The notes under the pieces were generated by a model. That model saw nothing but the letters and a program-made list of their open reading frames with translations, searched no databases and was not told the origin of the DNA. Made by a program: the position numbers and the translations under genes. 64,000 nt of DNA, from the NCBI GenBank assembly GCA_902543485.1, contig CACBYP010000002.1, positions 62,001-126,000 on the forward strand. Direction: 5' to 3'. Source of the DNA: an uncultured Pelagibacteraceae bacterium. GTDB taxonomy: Bacteria; Pseudomonadota; Alphaproteobacteria; Pelagibacterales; Pelagibacteraceae. Positions 1 to 12,964 of this stretch are shown piece by piece. Positions within the stretch are counted from its first letter, which is position 1. Each line of letters starts with the position of its first letter.

Positions 1-553
1 CTCCAATTTGTTTTGACTGAGGATAAATTCCTTCCTGTTTGCTAATATTGTTGATAATGAATGGAGAAAATTCTTTACCTGTATAGGTCAATAAATCTTC
101 ATCTTTAAGCGTGAACCAATAATTCTTATTTACGTCATTATCTGGCTTGAAATAATTAAATTTGCTTTTTAATTTTAAAACTCCCTCAAATTTACTTTCA
201 TTTGAAAGATACTTTTTAGATTTAAAATCTCTTGGAACCCAACCCCGATTTATTAAATAGCTTTTATTGTTAATACTAACTGGATTTACAATGTCAAATC
301 CTGGCTCTCCTTTTTCATTTAAGGAATATAAATAAATTATTTTTGAATTATCTAATATTCCTTCAAATTTGATTTTTTTAAAGTTAATTGGATTACTTCC
401 ATTAAATTCTACTGGATCACTTTTTAAAGATTGGTCAATTGAATTTATTAAATCAAGCTTCCAGTTTAGTCTTATAATTTGCCAGGTACCTAATGACAAA
501 AAAACTAAAATAAAAAAGTATACAAAGATTGAAAAAGATAGCTTATTTTTCAA
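1..553 (-). CDS. SURF1 family cytochrome oxidase assembly protein (partial, runs off left edge)
   Basis: Not in ORF track. Reverse-strand translation from TTG at 551-553: (M)KNKLSFSIFVYFFILVFLSLGTWQIIRLNWK...YLINRGWVPRDF...; LGTWQxxRLxWK and NRGWVP are SURF1 hallmarks; downstream of cox3. Confidence 0.85.
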   Translation of the reverse strand, partial: MKNKLSFSIFVYFFILVFLSLGTWQIIRLNWKLDLINSIDQSLKSDPVEFNGSNPINFKKIKFEGILDNSKIIYLYSLNEKGEPGFDIVNPVSINNKSYLINRGWVPRDFKSKKYLSNESKFEGVLKLKSKFNYFKPDNDVNKNYWFTLKDEDLLTYTGKEFSPFIINNISKQEGIYPQSKQIG

Positions 554-559
554 GAACTA

Positions 560-1351
560 TTAACTTCCCCAAATGTAAATAGCTGCAAATAAGAACAACC
601 AGACAACGTCAACAAAGTGCCAGTACCAAGCAGCAGCCTCGAAACCAAAGTGATGTTCTTTAGTAAAATGTCCTAATTTACCTCTCCATAAGCAAACCGC
701 TAAGAAAATAGTCCCAACTAAAACGTGGAAACCATGAAACCCTGTGGCCATATAGAATGTAGCTCCATAAATGTGACCTGAAAAACTAAATGTAGCGTGT
801 TGGTATTCGTATATTTGCAATAACGTAAAAAATGCTCCTAAAATTACTGTACAGATTAGACCATTTATAAATCCTTTTCTATCATCCTCTAATAAAGAAT
901 GGTGTGCCCAAGTTACTGTTGTACCAGATAAAAGTAGGACAAGAGTATTTATAAGTGGGATGTCCCATGGATCAAAAGTTTCAATATCTTTTGGTGGCCA
1001 TACATTTCCCATGAATTCATTAGGAAACAAACTTGCATCAAAGTATGCCCAAAACCATGCAACAAAAAACATTACCTCAGAAGCAATAAATAATGTCATT
1101 CCATATCTGTGATGAATTTGAACAACAGGTGTATGATGACCTTTGTGCTCAGCTTCGATTACAACATCTCTAAACCACATAAATGCGCAATAAATTATAA
1201 GTAAAAAACCTAAAACCATCGCCCACATAACTTTACTATGAAAATAATAAACAGATCCAACAGCCGTAACTAGTGTTGCTATAGATGTAGCCAATGGCCA
1301 AGGACTAGGGTCAACTAAATGATAATCATGTTTTTGACCAGATGCAGACAT
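560..1351 (-). CDS. ctaE: Cytochrome c oxidase subunit III
   Basis: 263 aa; motifs HHTPVVQIHHRYGMTLFIASEVMFFVAWFWAYF and HFVDVVWLFLF typical of COX3. Confidence 0.97.
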   Translation of the reverse strand: MSASGQKHDYHLVDPSPWPLATSIATLVTAVGSVYYFHSKVMWAMVLGFLLIIYCAFMWFRDVVIEAEHKGHHTPVVQIHHRYGMTLFIASEVMFFVAWFWAYFDASLFPNEFMGNVWPPKDIETFDPWDIPLINTLVLLLSGTTVTWAHHSLLEDDRKGFINGLICTVILGAFFTLLQIYEYQHATFSFSGHIYGATFYMATGFHGFHVLVGTIFLAVCLWRGKLGHFTKEHHFGFEAAAWYWHFVDVVWLFLFAAIYIWGS

Positions 1352-1356
1352 TTATT

Positions 1357-1905
1357 TTAACTCTCTTTTTTTTCGTTTTTATAATATTCAGATGAGAAAA
1401 AAGTATATGACATAGTAACATCTTCAACTCTAGATGTTTTTGGATCATTTACTAATTCTGGATCTAAGTAGAATACTAGGGTGTAACTTGCCTTTTCCCC
1501 AGGATCTAGTGTTTGTTTTTCAAAGCAAAAACAGCCTAATTTATTAAAATATGCTCCAAATGATGATGGAGAAACATTATATGTAGCAACAGCAGATGAA
1601 ATTTCATCTCCTGTGTTTTCCACTTCAAATTTAATTCTGTATACCTTGCCAGGCTGAACATCCATAGTTTTTTGATCAACATCAAAATTCCAATCAAGAG
1701 CACTGTTAACGTTGGTATCTAACCTTACATTTATTTTTTTATCTAAAACTATATTAGGAGCCTCTTTCGATATTTGTGTAGTTCCACCAAAGCCAGTTAC
1801 TCTACAAAATAAATCATACAAAGGCACAGCTGCAAAAGATAATCCCAACATAAAGACAAAAATTCCTGCTAGAATTAGTGGAGTTAAAGTATTTTTTTTA
1901 ATCAT
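1357..1905 (-). CDS. ctaG: Cytochrome c oxidase assembly protein Cox11/CtaG
   Basis: N-terminal TM, FAAVPLYDLFCRVTGFGGTTQ, CFCFEKQTLDPGE copper-binding motif. Confidence 0.96.
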   Translation of the reverse strand: MIKKNTLTPLILAGIFVFMLGLSFAAVPLYDLFCRVTGFGGTTQISKEAPNIVLDKKINVRLDTNVNSALDWNFDVDQKTMDVQPGKVYRIKFEVENTGDEISSAVATYNVSPSSFGAYFNKLGCFCFEKQTLDPGEKASYTLVFYLDPELVNDPKTSRVEDVTMSYTFFSSEYYKNEKKES

Positions 1906-2027
1906 AAAGGTCTTTCAAATACTCCAATATTAAATAGTGTGAAAATGAATAAGAAAACTATAAATGCAACCAAACCAACTGCTGTCCATAAATTTTTCTT
2001 TTTTAATTTTTGATCTTTGACTATCAT
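1902..2027 (-). CDS. 41-aa single-TM small protein inside the cox operon (CoxF-like accessory candidate)
   Basis: Not in ORF track. MIVKDQKLKKKNLWTAVGLVAFIVFLFIFTLFNIGVFERPL*; overlaps ctaB stop and cox11 start by 4 nt each. Confidence 0.75.
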   Translation of the reverse strand: MIVKDQKLKKKNLWTAVGLVAFIVFLFIFTLFNIGVFERPL

Positions 2028-2932
2028 AAAACTTTATCCACTAAGAAAAAAACAAATATTAAAAATAAGTAAATAATTGAATAGCTGAAAATATATCTAG
2101 CTTTCTTTATGTTAAATTTTCCAACTTTATAGTTGTAAAGCTGGTAACAAATTAAATTATAATAAAATGTAAGTAGTAAGCTAAGTGTTAAGAATACTTC
2201 ACCGACAAATCCAATGTAATATGGGAAAACAATTGTAGGTATCATTAGCAAAGAATAAATTAGAATGTTCTTTTTAGTATCCTGAATTCCATTAGTTACT
2301 GGAAGCATTGGAATACCTGCTTTTTTATAATCATCAGCTTTGTATAAGCTTAATGCCCAAAAGTGTGATGGTGTCCAAAAGAAAATTATTAAGAAAAAAG
2401 CAATCGACTCTAATGAAATAGAATTTGTTGTTATTGCCCACCCAATTACTGGTGGCAAAGCTCCTGATGCTCCACCTATAACAATATTTTGTGGAGTTTT
2501 TCTTTTTAACCAGATTGTATAAACAAATACGTAAAATAATATTGTAAACAATAATAGAAATGCTGATAAAGCATTTGTAACAAAGTATAAGCTTACAACT
2601 GAAACAACTGACAGAGATGTTCCAAAATATAATGCTTGATTTCTGTTCAACTTTCCTCTTGGAATTGGACGTAAGCATGTTCTAGTCATTAATTTATCTA
2701 AATCAGCTTCATACCACATGTTAAGTGCTCCTGCTGCTCCAGCACCAAAAGCTACAATTAATATCCCAATCACTGATTGTTGAAATGAAACTGAAGTAGG
2801 AGCTGTTAACAGACCAACTGCACAAGTGAAAATAACAAGAGACATTACTCTTGGTTTCATTAACTTTAATAATTCAGGAATAATACCTAGTTCGTAATAT
2901 GATTTTTTTTCTTTAGAATACGTCGTAGCCAT
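2024..2932 (-). CDS. ctaB: Protoheme IX farnesyltransferase (heme O synthase)
   Basis: 302 aa polytopic UbiA-superfamily; LMKPRVMSLVIFT, ADLDKLMTRTCLRPIPRG. Confidence 0.95.
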   Translation of the reverse strand: MATTYSKEKKSYYELGIIPELLKLMKPRVMSLVIFTCAVGLLTAPTSVSFQQSVIGILIVAFGAGAAGALNMWYEADLDKLMTRTCLRPIPRGKLNRNQALYFGTSLSVVSVVSLYFVTNALSAFLLLFTILFYVFVYTIWLKRKTPQNIVIGGASGALPPVIGWAITTNSISLESIAFFLIIFFWTPSHFWALSLYKADDYKKAGIPMLPVTNGIQDTKKNILIYSLLMIPTIVFPYYIGFVGEVFLTLSLLLTFYYNLICYQLYNYKVGKFNIKKARYIFSYSIIYLFLIFVFFLVDKVL

Positions 2933-2958
2933 TTTAGTTTTTATATCTTAAGACGTTA

Positions 2959-5408
<2,450 letters not shown>

Positions 5409-5467
5409 TTGTTTTCTATATAGATCGAAAATATTATAAAAAATACCAGAGAATTCGCGACAATTTA

Positions 5468-6166
5468 TCAATTTTGCAAATAATTGATCACAGATAACGC
5501 GGATATAACCGCAGTTTCAGACCTTAAAATGTTATCACTTAGTTTTATCGATTGAGACCCTTTAAAATTTAGAATCTTTTTAATTTCACCGGCTGAATAA
5601 TCCCCTTCAGGACCAATTAAAAGACAATTTGGTTTTGAATTAGAAATTTTAATTTTTTTATTATTAGTATTTAAATCTCCAAAAATTAAATTGATATCTG
5701 AATTGTTAGACAGAAATTTATCTAATGATTGAGGTTTTTCAATTGAAGGAATATTTATTCTATTACTTTGCTCACACGACTCTATAATTATTTTATTTAA
5801 TCTCTCATTATTTACTTTTCTAACAATTGTCCTTTCAGAAATAATTGGCACAAATTTTGTTACTCCAAGCTCAGTTGATTTTTGTATCATGAAGTTAAAA
5901 TAATTTGATTTAATGGGTGAGAAGGCTAACCAGATTTCTTGCTCTTTATCTTTTTGTCTCAACTGTTCAACAACCTTGAAATTTAAACTGCTTTTTGAAA
6001 TTTCAGTTACAATTGACTTCCATTCTCCAGATTTATTAAAAACAGAAAAGGTCTCTCCTTGTTTAATCCTCATTACTTTCAATAAATAATGTGATTGAGA
6101 CTTAGTTAAATTAGTTTCTAAATTAATTGATAATTTTTCTGGATAAAATATTCTAATATTACTCAT
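5468..6166 (-). CDS. rsmE: 16S rRNA (uracil(1498)-N(3))-methyltransferase
   Basis: 232 aa; LIGPEGDYSAGEIKKI and LSDNILRSETAVISALSVI motifs of RsmE. Confidence 0.92.
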   Translation of the reverse strand: MSNIRIFYPEKLSINLETNLTKSQSHYLLKVMRIKQGETFSVFNKSGEWKSIVTEISKSSLNFKVVEQLRQKDKEQEIWLAFSPIKSNYFNFMIQKSTELGVTKFVPIISERTIVRKVNNERLNKIIIESCEQSNRINIPSIEKPQSLDKFLSNNSDINLIFGDLNTNNKKIKISNSKPNCLLIGPEGDYSAGEIKKILNFKGSQSIKLSDNILRSETAVISALSVINYLQN

Positions 6167-6183
6167 TATAATTAAATTAATTT

Positions 6184-6846
6184 ATGAAAAATATTAAAGC
6201 AATCATATTTGATGCATACGGAACTTTATTTGATGTTAATTCTGCCGCCGAAAAATGCAAAGAAAGATTAGGCGATAAATGGGAAGGATTTGCTAATTAT
6301 TGGAGAACTACACAGCTTGAATATACTTGGCTTAGAAGTTTAATGAGAAGACATAAGGATTTTTGGCAAATCACCGAGGATAGTTTGGACAAATCTATGA
6401 ATTTTTATAATATTGATATTGCAATGAGATCAGAACTATTGAATTTATATAAAGTGCTTTCACCATTTACAGAAGTAAGGGATACTTTAAATAAATTAAA
6501 ACAATCAAATTATAAATTAGCAATTCTATCAAATGGTACACCTGACCTTTTAAATGAACTTGTTGTTAGTAATGGATTAAAAGATATTTTTGATGATATT
6601 TTTTCTGTAGAAGAAGTTGGTATTTTTAAACCAGATTCAAAAGTATATGATCTTCCAATAAATAAATATAATATTGAAAAGAATGAAGTTTTATTCTTAA
6701 GTGCAAATACATGGGATGTATCTGGCGCAGGAAATTATGGATACAACACAGTTTGGGTGAATAGAAATAATAATATTTTTGATAAATTAGATTTTGAACC
6801 TAATAAACAAATAAGTAATTTATCAGAATTGCTTGATTTAATTTAG
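6184..6846 (+). CDS. Haloacid dehalogenase type II (HAD superfamily)
   Basis: IIFDAYGTLFDVNSAA, LAILSNGTPDLL, FLSANTWDVSGA. Confidence 0.9.
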   Translation: MKNIKAIIFDAYGTLFDVNSAAEKCKERLGDKWEGFANYWRTTQLEYTWLRSLMRRHKDFWQITEDSLDKSMNFYNIDIAMRSELLNLYKVLSPFTEVRDTLNKLKQSNYKLAILSNGTPDLLNELVVSNGLKDIFDDIFSVEEVGIFKPDSKVYDLPINKYNIEKNEVLFLSANTWDVSGAGNYGYNTVWVNRNNNIFDKLDFEPNKQISNLSELLDLI

Positions 6847-6857
6847 ATATATCCTAT

Positions 6858-7703
6858 ATGAACAACATGATAAATATCGAAGTAGAAAAAATTATAGATC
6901 CAACACCAGCATCAGATGGTGCAGGAGTTAAATTAAAAAGAAGTATTGGTGTTGAACCAAATTATTATGATCCATTTTTAATGTTAGATGAATTTGGATC
7001 AGAAAATAAAGATGATTATATTGCAGGCTTTCCTCCTCATCCACACAGAGGAATTGAAACAGTTACATATATGTTAGCTGGGAGTTTTGAACATAAAGAT
7101 AGTACAGGTGGTCAAGGAAAAATGACTGCAGGAGATGTGCAATGGATGAAAACTGGTAGTGGAATAATTCATTCTGAAATGCCAGCTATGAACGATGGAA
7201 AACTTCATGGTTTTCAATTATGGATTAATATGCCAGCCAGCGAGAAGATGAGTAAACCAGAATACCATTATATTGACTCAGATAAAATGAGCACACATAA
7301 GGATGAAGATAAATTTATAAAAGTAATTGCTGGAAAGTTTGAAAATTCAGAAGGTCCAATAAAAAAACACAATGTCGATCCAATTTATTTTGATGTAGAA
7401 TTAAATGAAAGTAAAACTTTTAATCATCAAGTTCCATCCACACACAATTCATTCATATATTTAATTGAAGGCGAGATAGAAATTGGAAACAATAAACATG
7501 AAAGTGTTAAAGACTCTACATTAATATTATTATCTAAGGGTGAAAACCTGAAAGTAACTGCTTTAACAAACGCTAAATTTTTACTAATATCTGGAAAACC
7601 GATAGGAGAACAGATTGCAAGAGGTGGCCCATTCGTCATGAATACCAAACAAGAAATACTTCAAGCAATTGATGATTACCATAATGGTAATTTCGTAAAG
7701 TAA
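6858..7703 (+). CDS. Pirin family protein
   Basis: HPHRGIETVTYMLAGSFEHKDSTGG...GDVQWMKTGSGIIHSEMP cupin motif. Confidence 0.93.
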   Translation: MNNMINIEVEKIIDPTPASDGAGVKLKRSIGVEPNYYDPFLMLDEFGSENKDDYIAGFPPHPHRGIETVTYMLAGSFEHKDSTGGQGKMTAGDVQWMKTGSGIIHSEMPAMNDGKLHGFQLWINMPASEKMSKPEYHYIDSDKMSTHKDEDKFIKVIAGKFENSEGPIKKHNVDPIYFDVELNESKTFNHQVPSTHNSFIYLIEGEIEIGNNKHESVKDSTLILLSKGENLKVTALTNAKFLLISGKPIGEQIARGGPFVMNTKQEILQAIDDYHNGNFVK

Positions 7704-7705
7704 AT

Positions 7706-8677
7706 ATGAAAGCTATAAGATTTGAAAAGTTTGGAGGTCCAGAAGTCTTAGAATACAAGGATATTGAAATTGGTAAACCTGGTCCAAAGGAAGTTCTAGT
7801 TAAAAATTTGTCAGTTGGACTTAATTATATTGATGTTTACCATCGAACAGGTTTGTATCCGATTGAATTACCTAGTGGACTTGGATTAGAAGCATCTGGA
7901 GTAGTAGAAGAAATTGGCTCAGAAGTAAGTCTTTTTAAAGTTGGAGATCGAGTAAGTCATGCATCTGCTCCAATAAATGGATACTCGGAAAAACAAATAA
8001 TTCCAGAAGAAAAGTTAGTTACCGTGCCTGAAGGTATTTCAGATGAAATAGCTTCTTGTATTTTATTAAAAGGAATAACATCAGAATATTTATTACATAG
8101 ATCATATGCTGTAAAAAAAGGAGATAAAGTTTTATTTCATGCTGCTGCTGGCGGTGTTGGCCAAATATTGTGCCAATGGGCTAATGCTTTAGGATGTGAA
8201 GTCATTGGAACAGTTGGATCTAAAGGAAAAGTTGAAATAGCAAAAAAAAATGGGTGTCATCATGTTATCAATTACACAGATCATAATTTTGTGGAAGAAG
8301 TTGAAAAAATAGTAGGTAAAAACGGAATAGATGTTGTCTATGATGGTGTGGGGGCCAAGACTTTTGAAGGATCAATAGAATGTTTAAAAATTAGAGGAAT
8401 GATGGTGGCATTTGGAAATGCATCTGGTTATGTTCACACTATAGATGTCAAAAAACATATAAATACAAAAGGTCTTTTTTTTACAAGACCGTCGATAATG
8501 CATTATACAATCACTAGAGATGAGTTAGAAAAATCTGCTAAATTGGTTTTTGATGCGGTTCTTTCAGGAAAAATAAAAATTGAGGTTTCTAAAAAATATA
8601 AATTAAGTGAAGCTAAACAAGCTCATATAGATTTAGAGAATAGGGTTTTAACTGGACCAGCGGTTATTATTCCTTAA
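7706..8677 (+). CDS. NADPH:quinone oxidoreductase (zinc-independent MDR family)
   Basis: AAAGGVGQILCQWANALGCEVIGTVGS Rossmann motif; 323 aa. Confidence 0.92.
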   Translation: MKAIRFEKFGGPEVLEYKDIEIGKPGPKEVLVKNLSVGLNYIDVYHRTGLYPIELPSGLGLEASGVVEEIGSEVSLFKVGDRVSHASAPINGYSEKQIIPEEKLVTVPEGISDEIASCILLKGITSEYLLHRSYAVKKGDKVLFHAAAGGVGQILCQWANALGCEVIGTVGSKGKVEIAKKNGCHHVINYTDHNFVEEVEKIVGKNGIDVVYDGVGAKTFEGSIECLKIRGMMVAFGNASGYVHTIDVKKHINTKGLFFTRPSIMHYTITRDELEKSAKLVFDAVLSGKIKIEVSKKYKLSEAKQAHIDLENRVLTGPAVIIP

Positions 8678-9074
8678 ATTGATCATCCATATCTGAAAGA
8701 TGAAGTCTTAACGCTCTAGTCGAAATTTGTATTTCTCTTATAAAAAATATTATTGAAACCATCATCGATAAACAACAAGAGCCAAAAATTATTCTAGCCA
8801 AAAAGTATGTCTCTAAATAAAGAGCAAAAACAGTAAGCATATTAAATAAAAAACCAAATGCTGCAAAAAGTATAGTAATTCTTAAATTTTTTACTCTATC
8901 ATTTAAATTAATTAGCTGCTGCTTCCACTCTGGTGGAGTATGCTTTTCAAAAACATATTCGTCGTGTATTTTTCTAATCAAACCACTTAATGTATGAAAT
9001 CTATTACTGTAGACAGCCATAATCAAAGGAATGGCGGGAAACATTAATGCGGTAACAGTGTAATCTATATTCAT
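8667..9074 (-). CDS. DUF2721-like membrane protein
   Basis: 135 aa, three TM segments, FPAIPLIMAVYSNRFHTLSGLIR. Confidence 0.6.
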   Translation of the reverse strand: MNIDYTVTALMFPAIPLIMAVYSNRFHTLSGLIRKIHDEYVFEKHTPPEWKQQLINLNDRVKNLRITILFAAFGFLFNMLTVFALYLETYFLARIIFGSCCLSMMVSIIFFIREIQISTRALRLHLSDMDDQFKE

Positions 9075-9123
9075 GCGAATCAGTTTGATTATGAATCTAC
9101 GCTTTGTTATTTACAAGTAAATT

Positions 9124-9993
9124 ATGTCTGAAAAGGTTAAAATTTTTATTGAATTAACAAGACTTAATAAACCAATTGGTTTCATGCTTCTATTTTGGCC
9201 ATGCGTTTGGGGTTTAACAATTTCATATGATTTTTCTCTTTCTTTAAATACTTATTTTATTTATGCTTTTTTATTTTTTTCTGGATCTGTCCTAATGAGA
9301 TCGGCAGGATGTATTGTTAACGATATAAGTGATAGAAAAATTGATAAGTTAGTTGAAAGAACAAAAAATAGACCAATCGCGTCGGAAAAAATTTCAGTAT
9401 TTAATGCTGCAGTATATGCAGCAATTTTATGTTTAATTGCGTTTTTAGTTTTGATAAATTTTAATAAATTTACTATTTACATGGCTCTTCTTTCAATGCC
9501 ATTAGCTTTTACTTATCCATTGATGAAAAGATTTACTTATTGGCCTCAACTTTTTTTAGGTATTACTTTTAATTACGGTCTAGTTTTAGCATGGATATCC
9601 ATTCAAAATGAGGTTTCTATAATACCAATTATATTTTATTTAGGAGCCACATTTTGGACATTAGGTTACGACACAATATATGGATATCAAGATATTAATG
9701 ATGATGAAATAATTGGAGTTAAATCAACATCGATTAAATTTAAAAATAACCCAAAAAAATTTATATCGTTTTGTTACATTATATTTTTAATATCATTATT
9801 TCTTGTTGGTTATAAAATGAATTTTAATTATTTATATTACATTGCTTTAATACTGCCTTTAACTCATTTGTTAATTTTTCAATCTCTCAAATTAAATACT
9901 GAGAGCGGGAATGACTGCTTGGCAAAATTTAAAAGCAATAATCTTTTAGGTCTTATTATTTTAATAATTTTGTTGATAGGAAAATTAACTTAG
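9124..9993 (+). CDS. ubiA: 4-hydroxybenzoate polyprenyltransferase
   Basis: RLNKPIGFMLLFWPCVWGL, RSAGCIVNDISDRKID, TLGYDTIYGYQDINDD. Confidence 0.95.
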   Translation: MSEKVKIFIELTRLNKPIGFMLLFWPCVWGLTISYDFSLSLNTYFIYAFLFFSGSVLMRSAGCIVNDISDRKIDKLVERTKNRPIASEKISVFNAAVYAAILCLIAFLVLINFNKFTIYMALLSMPLAFTYPLMKRFTYWPQLFLGITFNYGLVLAWISIQNEVSIIPIIFYLGATFWTLGYDTIYGYQDINDDEIIGVKSTSIKFKNNPKKFISFCYIIFLISLFLVGYKMNFNYLYYIALILPLTHLLIFQSLKLNTESGNDCLAKFKSNNLLGLIILIILLIGKLT

Positions 9994-11735
9994 TGAAAAA
10001 TATCGATATTATAAAAAGATTGTATAATGATTATACAACAAAACATCTTAACAAAATAATACTTGCTATAGTATTTTCTATTTTGGTTGCTGGTGCCACA
10101 TCAGCAACAGCATGGTTACTCGACCCTGCGATAGAAAAAATTTTTATAAATAAAGATCAAAGTTTAATTTTGATTATTCCACTTTTAATCATAATAGCTT
10201 TTGCTACTAAAGGTATATCTCTATATTTAGCAAAAGTTTTAATGATAAAAACTGCAGAAGAAGTGAAAAAAAATATTCAAATCGACATGTTATCTTCATT
10301 TATAAAAGCTGATACCGAAAAAATTGAAGATAAACATTCAGGTAAATATATTTCAAATCTTAACTTTGATGTAAATCAAATAACCGGGATGCTAAGTAAC
10401 GCAGTTTTAAATTTATTCAAGGATGGCTTAACGCTTATTGGCTTATTATTTGTGATGTTCTTTCAAAATTGGAGACTTTCTCTTATAGCTTTAATTATGC
10501 TACCTATAGCTACGATAACTGCAAAAAAATTAGGAAAACGTATTATTAAAGTTGCCACAGAAGCACAAGAAAAATCAGGCGACTTAAATAAATATTTAAT
10601 TGATCTTTTTAAAAATCATAAAATTATAAAAATTTTTCAAAGAGAGAATTATGAAAATGAAAGATCAGAAAAATTCGTTAATGATCTTAAAGAAAAAACA
10701 ATAAAAATTCATAGTGTGTTTATAAGATCCACTCCAATAATGGAAGTTGTAACTGGAATAATGATTGCAATATTAATTTTTTACTCAGGAAAATTAATTA
10801 TGAATGACCAGCTTAGTATAAACAATTTTTTCTCTTTTTTGGCTGCTATGATGCTTGCTTATCAACCAGTAAAATCTTTAGCAACAGTTAATGTTGCTTT
10901 TGGCCAAGGACTATCGGCAGGAAAAAGAATATTACCTATTATTGATCAACAAAATAATATTTCAACAAATGAAAATGGAAAAATATTAGATATAAGTAAT
11001 GCATCAATAAAATTTCAAAATATTAATTTTAGTTACAAATCAAATCTTAACAATATAGTCCTTAAAGACATTAATATTGATATAGCTGGCAGAAAAATGA
11101 CAGCTTTAGTAGGCCACAGCGGATCGGGAAAATCTACAATATTAAACTTAATACCAAGAATTTATGAAGCAGACTCTGGGGAAATTCTAATTGATAATCA
11201 AAAAGTACAAAACCTTAATCTTAAATCATTAAGAAAAGAAATATCTATTGTTGATCAAAATACAACACTTTTTGATGATACTATTTTTAATAATATCAAA
11301 TATGCCAAGCCACAGGCGAGTGACGAAGAAATTTTTACAGCCGCAAAAATATCAATGTGTACAGATTTTATAGAAAAATTAGAAAATAAATTTCAGACTG
11401 TTATAGGAGAAAATGGAGTAAAATTATCAGGTGGTGAAAAGCAAAGACTTTCGATAGCGAGAGCATTGTTAAAGGATAGCAAAATAATTCTTCTAGACGA
11501 AGCAACTTCATCTCTTGACTCTGAAACAGAAGAAAAAATACAAAAAGCTATTGAGGAATTAACAAAAAATAAAACTACAGTAGTTATTGCTCATAGACTA
11601 TCAACTATTCTTAATTCAGAAAAAATTTATGTTGTTGATAAAGGTTCTGTAGAATCATCAGGTAAACATGATGATCTAATCAAAAATTCATTGCTTTATA
11701 AAAACTTCTACGAGAGACAAATAAAAAATAACTAA
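9993..11735 (+). CDS. MsbA-like ABC transporter (fused TMD-NBD)
   Basis: Walker A GHSGSGKST, signature LSGGEKQRLSIARALL, Walker B IILLDEATSSLD; GTG start; next to kdtA/lpxK. Confidence 0.9.
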   Translation: MKNIDIIKRLYNDYTTKHLNKIILAIVFSILVAGATSATAWLLDPAIEKIFINKDQSLILIIPLLIIIAFATKGISLYLAKVLMIKTAEEVKKNIQIDMLSSFIKADTEKIEDKHSGKYISNLNFDVNQITGMLSNAVLNLFKDGLTLIGLLFVMFFQNWRLSLIALIMLPIATITAKKLGKRIIKVATEAQEKSGDLNKYLIDLFKNHKIIKIFQRENYENERSEKFVNDLKEKTIKIHSVFIRSTPIMEVVTGIMIAILIFYSGKLIMNDQLSINNFFSFLAAMMLAYQPVKSLATVNVAFGQGLSAGKRILPIIDQQNNISTNENGKILDISNASIKFQNINFSYKSNLNNIVLKDINIDIAGRKMTALVGHSGSGKSTILNLIPRIYEADSGEILIDNQKVQNLNLKSLRKEISIVDQNTTLFDDTIFNNIKYAKPQASDEEIFTAAKISMCTDFIEKLENKFQTVIGENGVKLSGGEKQRLSIARALLKDSKIILLDEATSSLDSETEEKIQKAIEELTKNKTTVVIAHRLSTILNSEKIYVVDKGSVESSGKHDDLIKNSLLYKNFYERQIKNN

Positions 11736-12964
11736 TGTATTTTTTGTATAATATATTAGGAATTATTTTTTTTTTAATCTCACCATTTATATTATTTTTT
11801 AGAATGATTAATGGAAAGGAAGATTGGAAAAGAATCTTAGAAAAATACGCTTACTATAATAAAAAAAAATCTGATACAACTGTATGGTTTCATGGTGCAA
11901 GTGTTGGGGAAATCATGAGCATTCTCCCTTTGATAAATAAATTCGAAAAAGATAAATCTATAGAAAAAATTCTACTTACTTCATCCACTTTAAGTTCTGC
12001 ATCAATAATTGCAAAGAAACCATTTAAGAAAACAACTCATGTTTACTATCCATTTGATATTGGATTTATATGCAATAACTTTTTAAATTATTGGGAACCA
12101 AAAATCGCGATATTTGTAGATTCTGAAATCTGGCCGAATATGTATGAAAAAATAAATTCAAAAAAAATACCTCTTATTTTAATCAATGCTAGAATTACAA
12201 ATAAAAGTTTCAAAAGGTGGCAAATCTTTTCATCTTTTGCAAAGAATGTTTTCAGTAAAATAACTATAGCTTTACCTCAAAATCAAGAAACTCAAAATTA
12301 TTTAAAAAAATTGGGTGTTAAAAAAATTAAATTTGTAGGAAATTTAAAGTATTTCAAAAATGATAAACAAAGTTTGAAGAAAAATGTTCAAAAATATTTT
12401 AAAAATAAAAAAGTATTCTGTGCAGCTAGCACTCATTATAATGAAGAGAAAATCATTGGAAAATTACATTTAAAATTGAAGAAAAAGTTTAAGAATTTAA
12501 TTACAATATTGGTTCCACGTCACATAAATAGATCAGAGGACATAAAGGAAGAACTTAGAAAATTAAAACTGATAGTTACCGAAAGATCAAGTGGACGTAA
12601 ACCGTCTGATGATTGTGACATATATATTGTTAATACATACGGAGAAATGTCAAAATTTTTAAGACTTTCAAATGTAACATTTATTGGTGGATCTTTAGTA
12701 GACCATGGAGGACAAAACCCATTAGAAGCTGTAAGAATGGGTAATTACGTGATGCATGGTAAAAAAATAAATAATTTTAAAGAAATATATAAAGAATTAA
12801 AAAGTTTAAAAATATCATCAGAGATTAAAAATATTGATCAAATGGAAAGGGTATTTATAAAAAATCAAAATTACAAAATATCAAATAGCAAACTTAATAA
12901 AATTAATTATTTGGGTGCTAAAATTTTTGAAAATAACGTTAAAGAAATTAAAAATTATTTATAA
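11735..12964 (+). CDS. waaA: 3-deoxy-D-manno-octulosonic acid transferase
   Basis: TVWFHGASVGEIMSILPLI, SEIWPN, GGSLVDHGGQNPLEA. Confidence 0.94.
   Translation: MYFLYNILGIIFFLISPFILFFRMINGKEDWKRILEKYAYYNKKKSDTTVWFHGASVGEIMSILPLINKFEKDKSIEKILLTSSTLSSASIIAKKPFKKTTHVYYPFDIGFICNNFLNYWEPKIAIFVDSEIWPNMYEKINSKKIPLILINARITNKSFKRWQIFSSFAKNVFSKITIALPQNQETQNYLKKLGVKKIKFVGNLKYFKNDKQSLKKNVQKYFKNKKVFCAASTHYNEEKIIGKLHLKLKKKFKNLITILVPRHINRSEDIKEELRKLKLIVTERSSGRKPSDDCDIYIVNTYGEMSKFLRLSNVTFIGGSLVDHGGQNPLEAVRMGNYVMHGKKINNFKEIYKELKSLKISSEIKNIDQMERVFIKNQNYKISNSKLNKINYLGAKIFENNVKEIKNYL

Noticed and set aside
369-563. Plus-strand ORF at the left end
   Set aside because: Antisense to the SURF1 reading frame, which carries clear family motifs.
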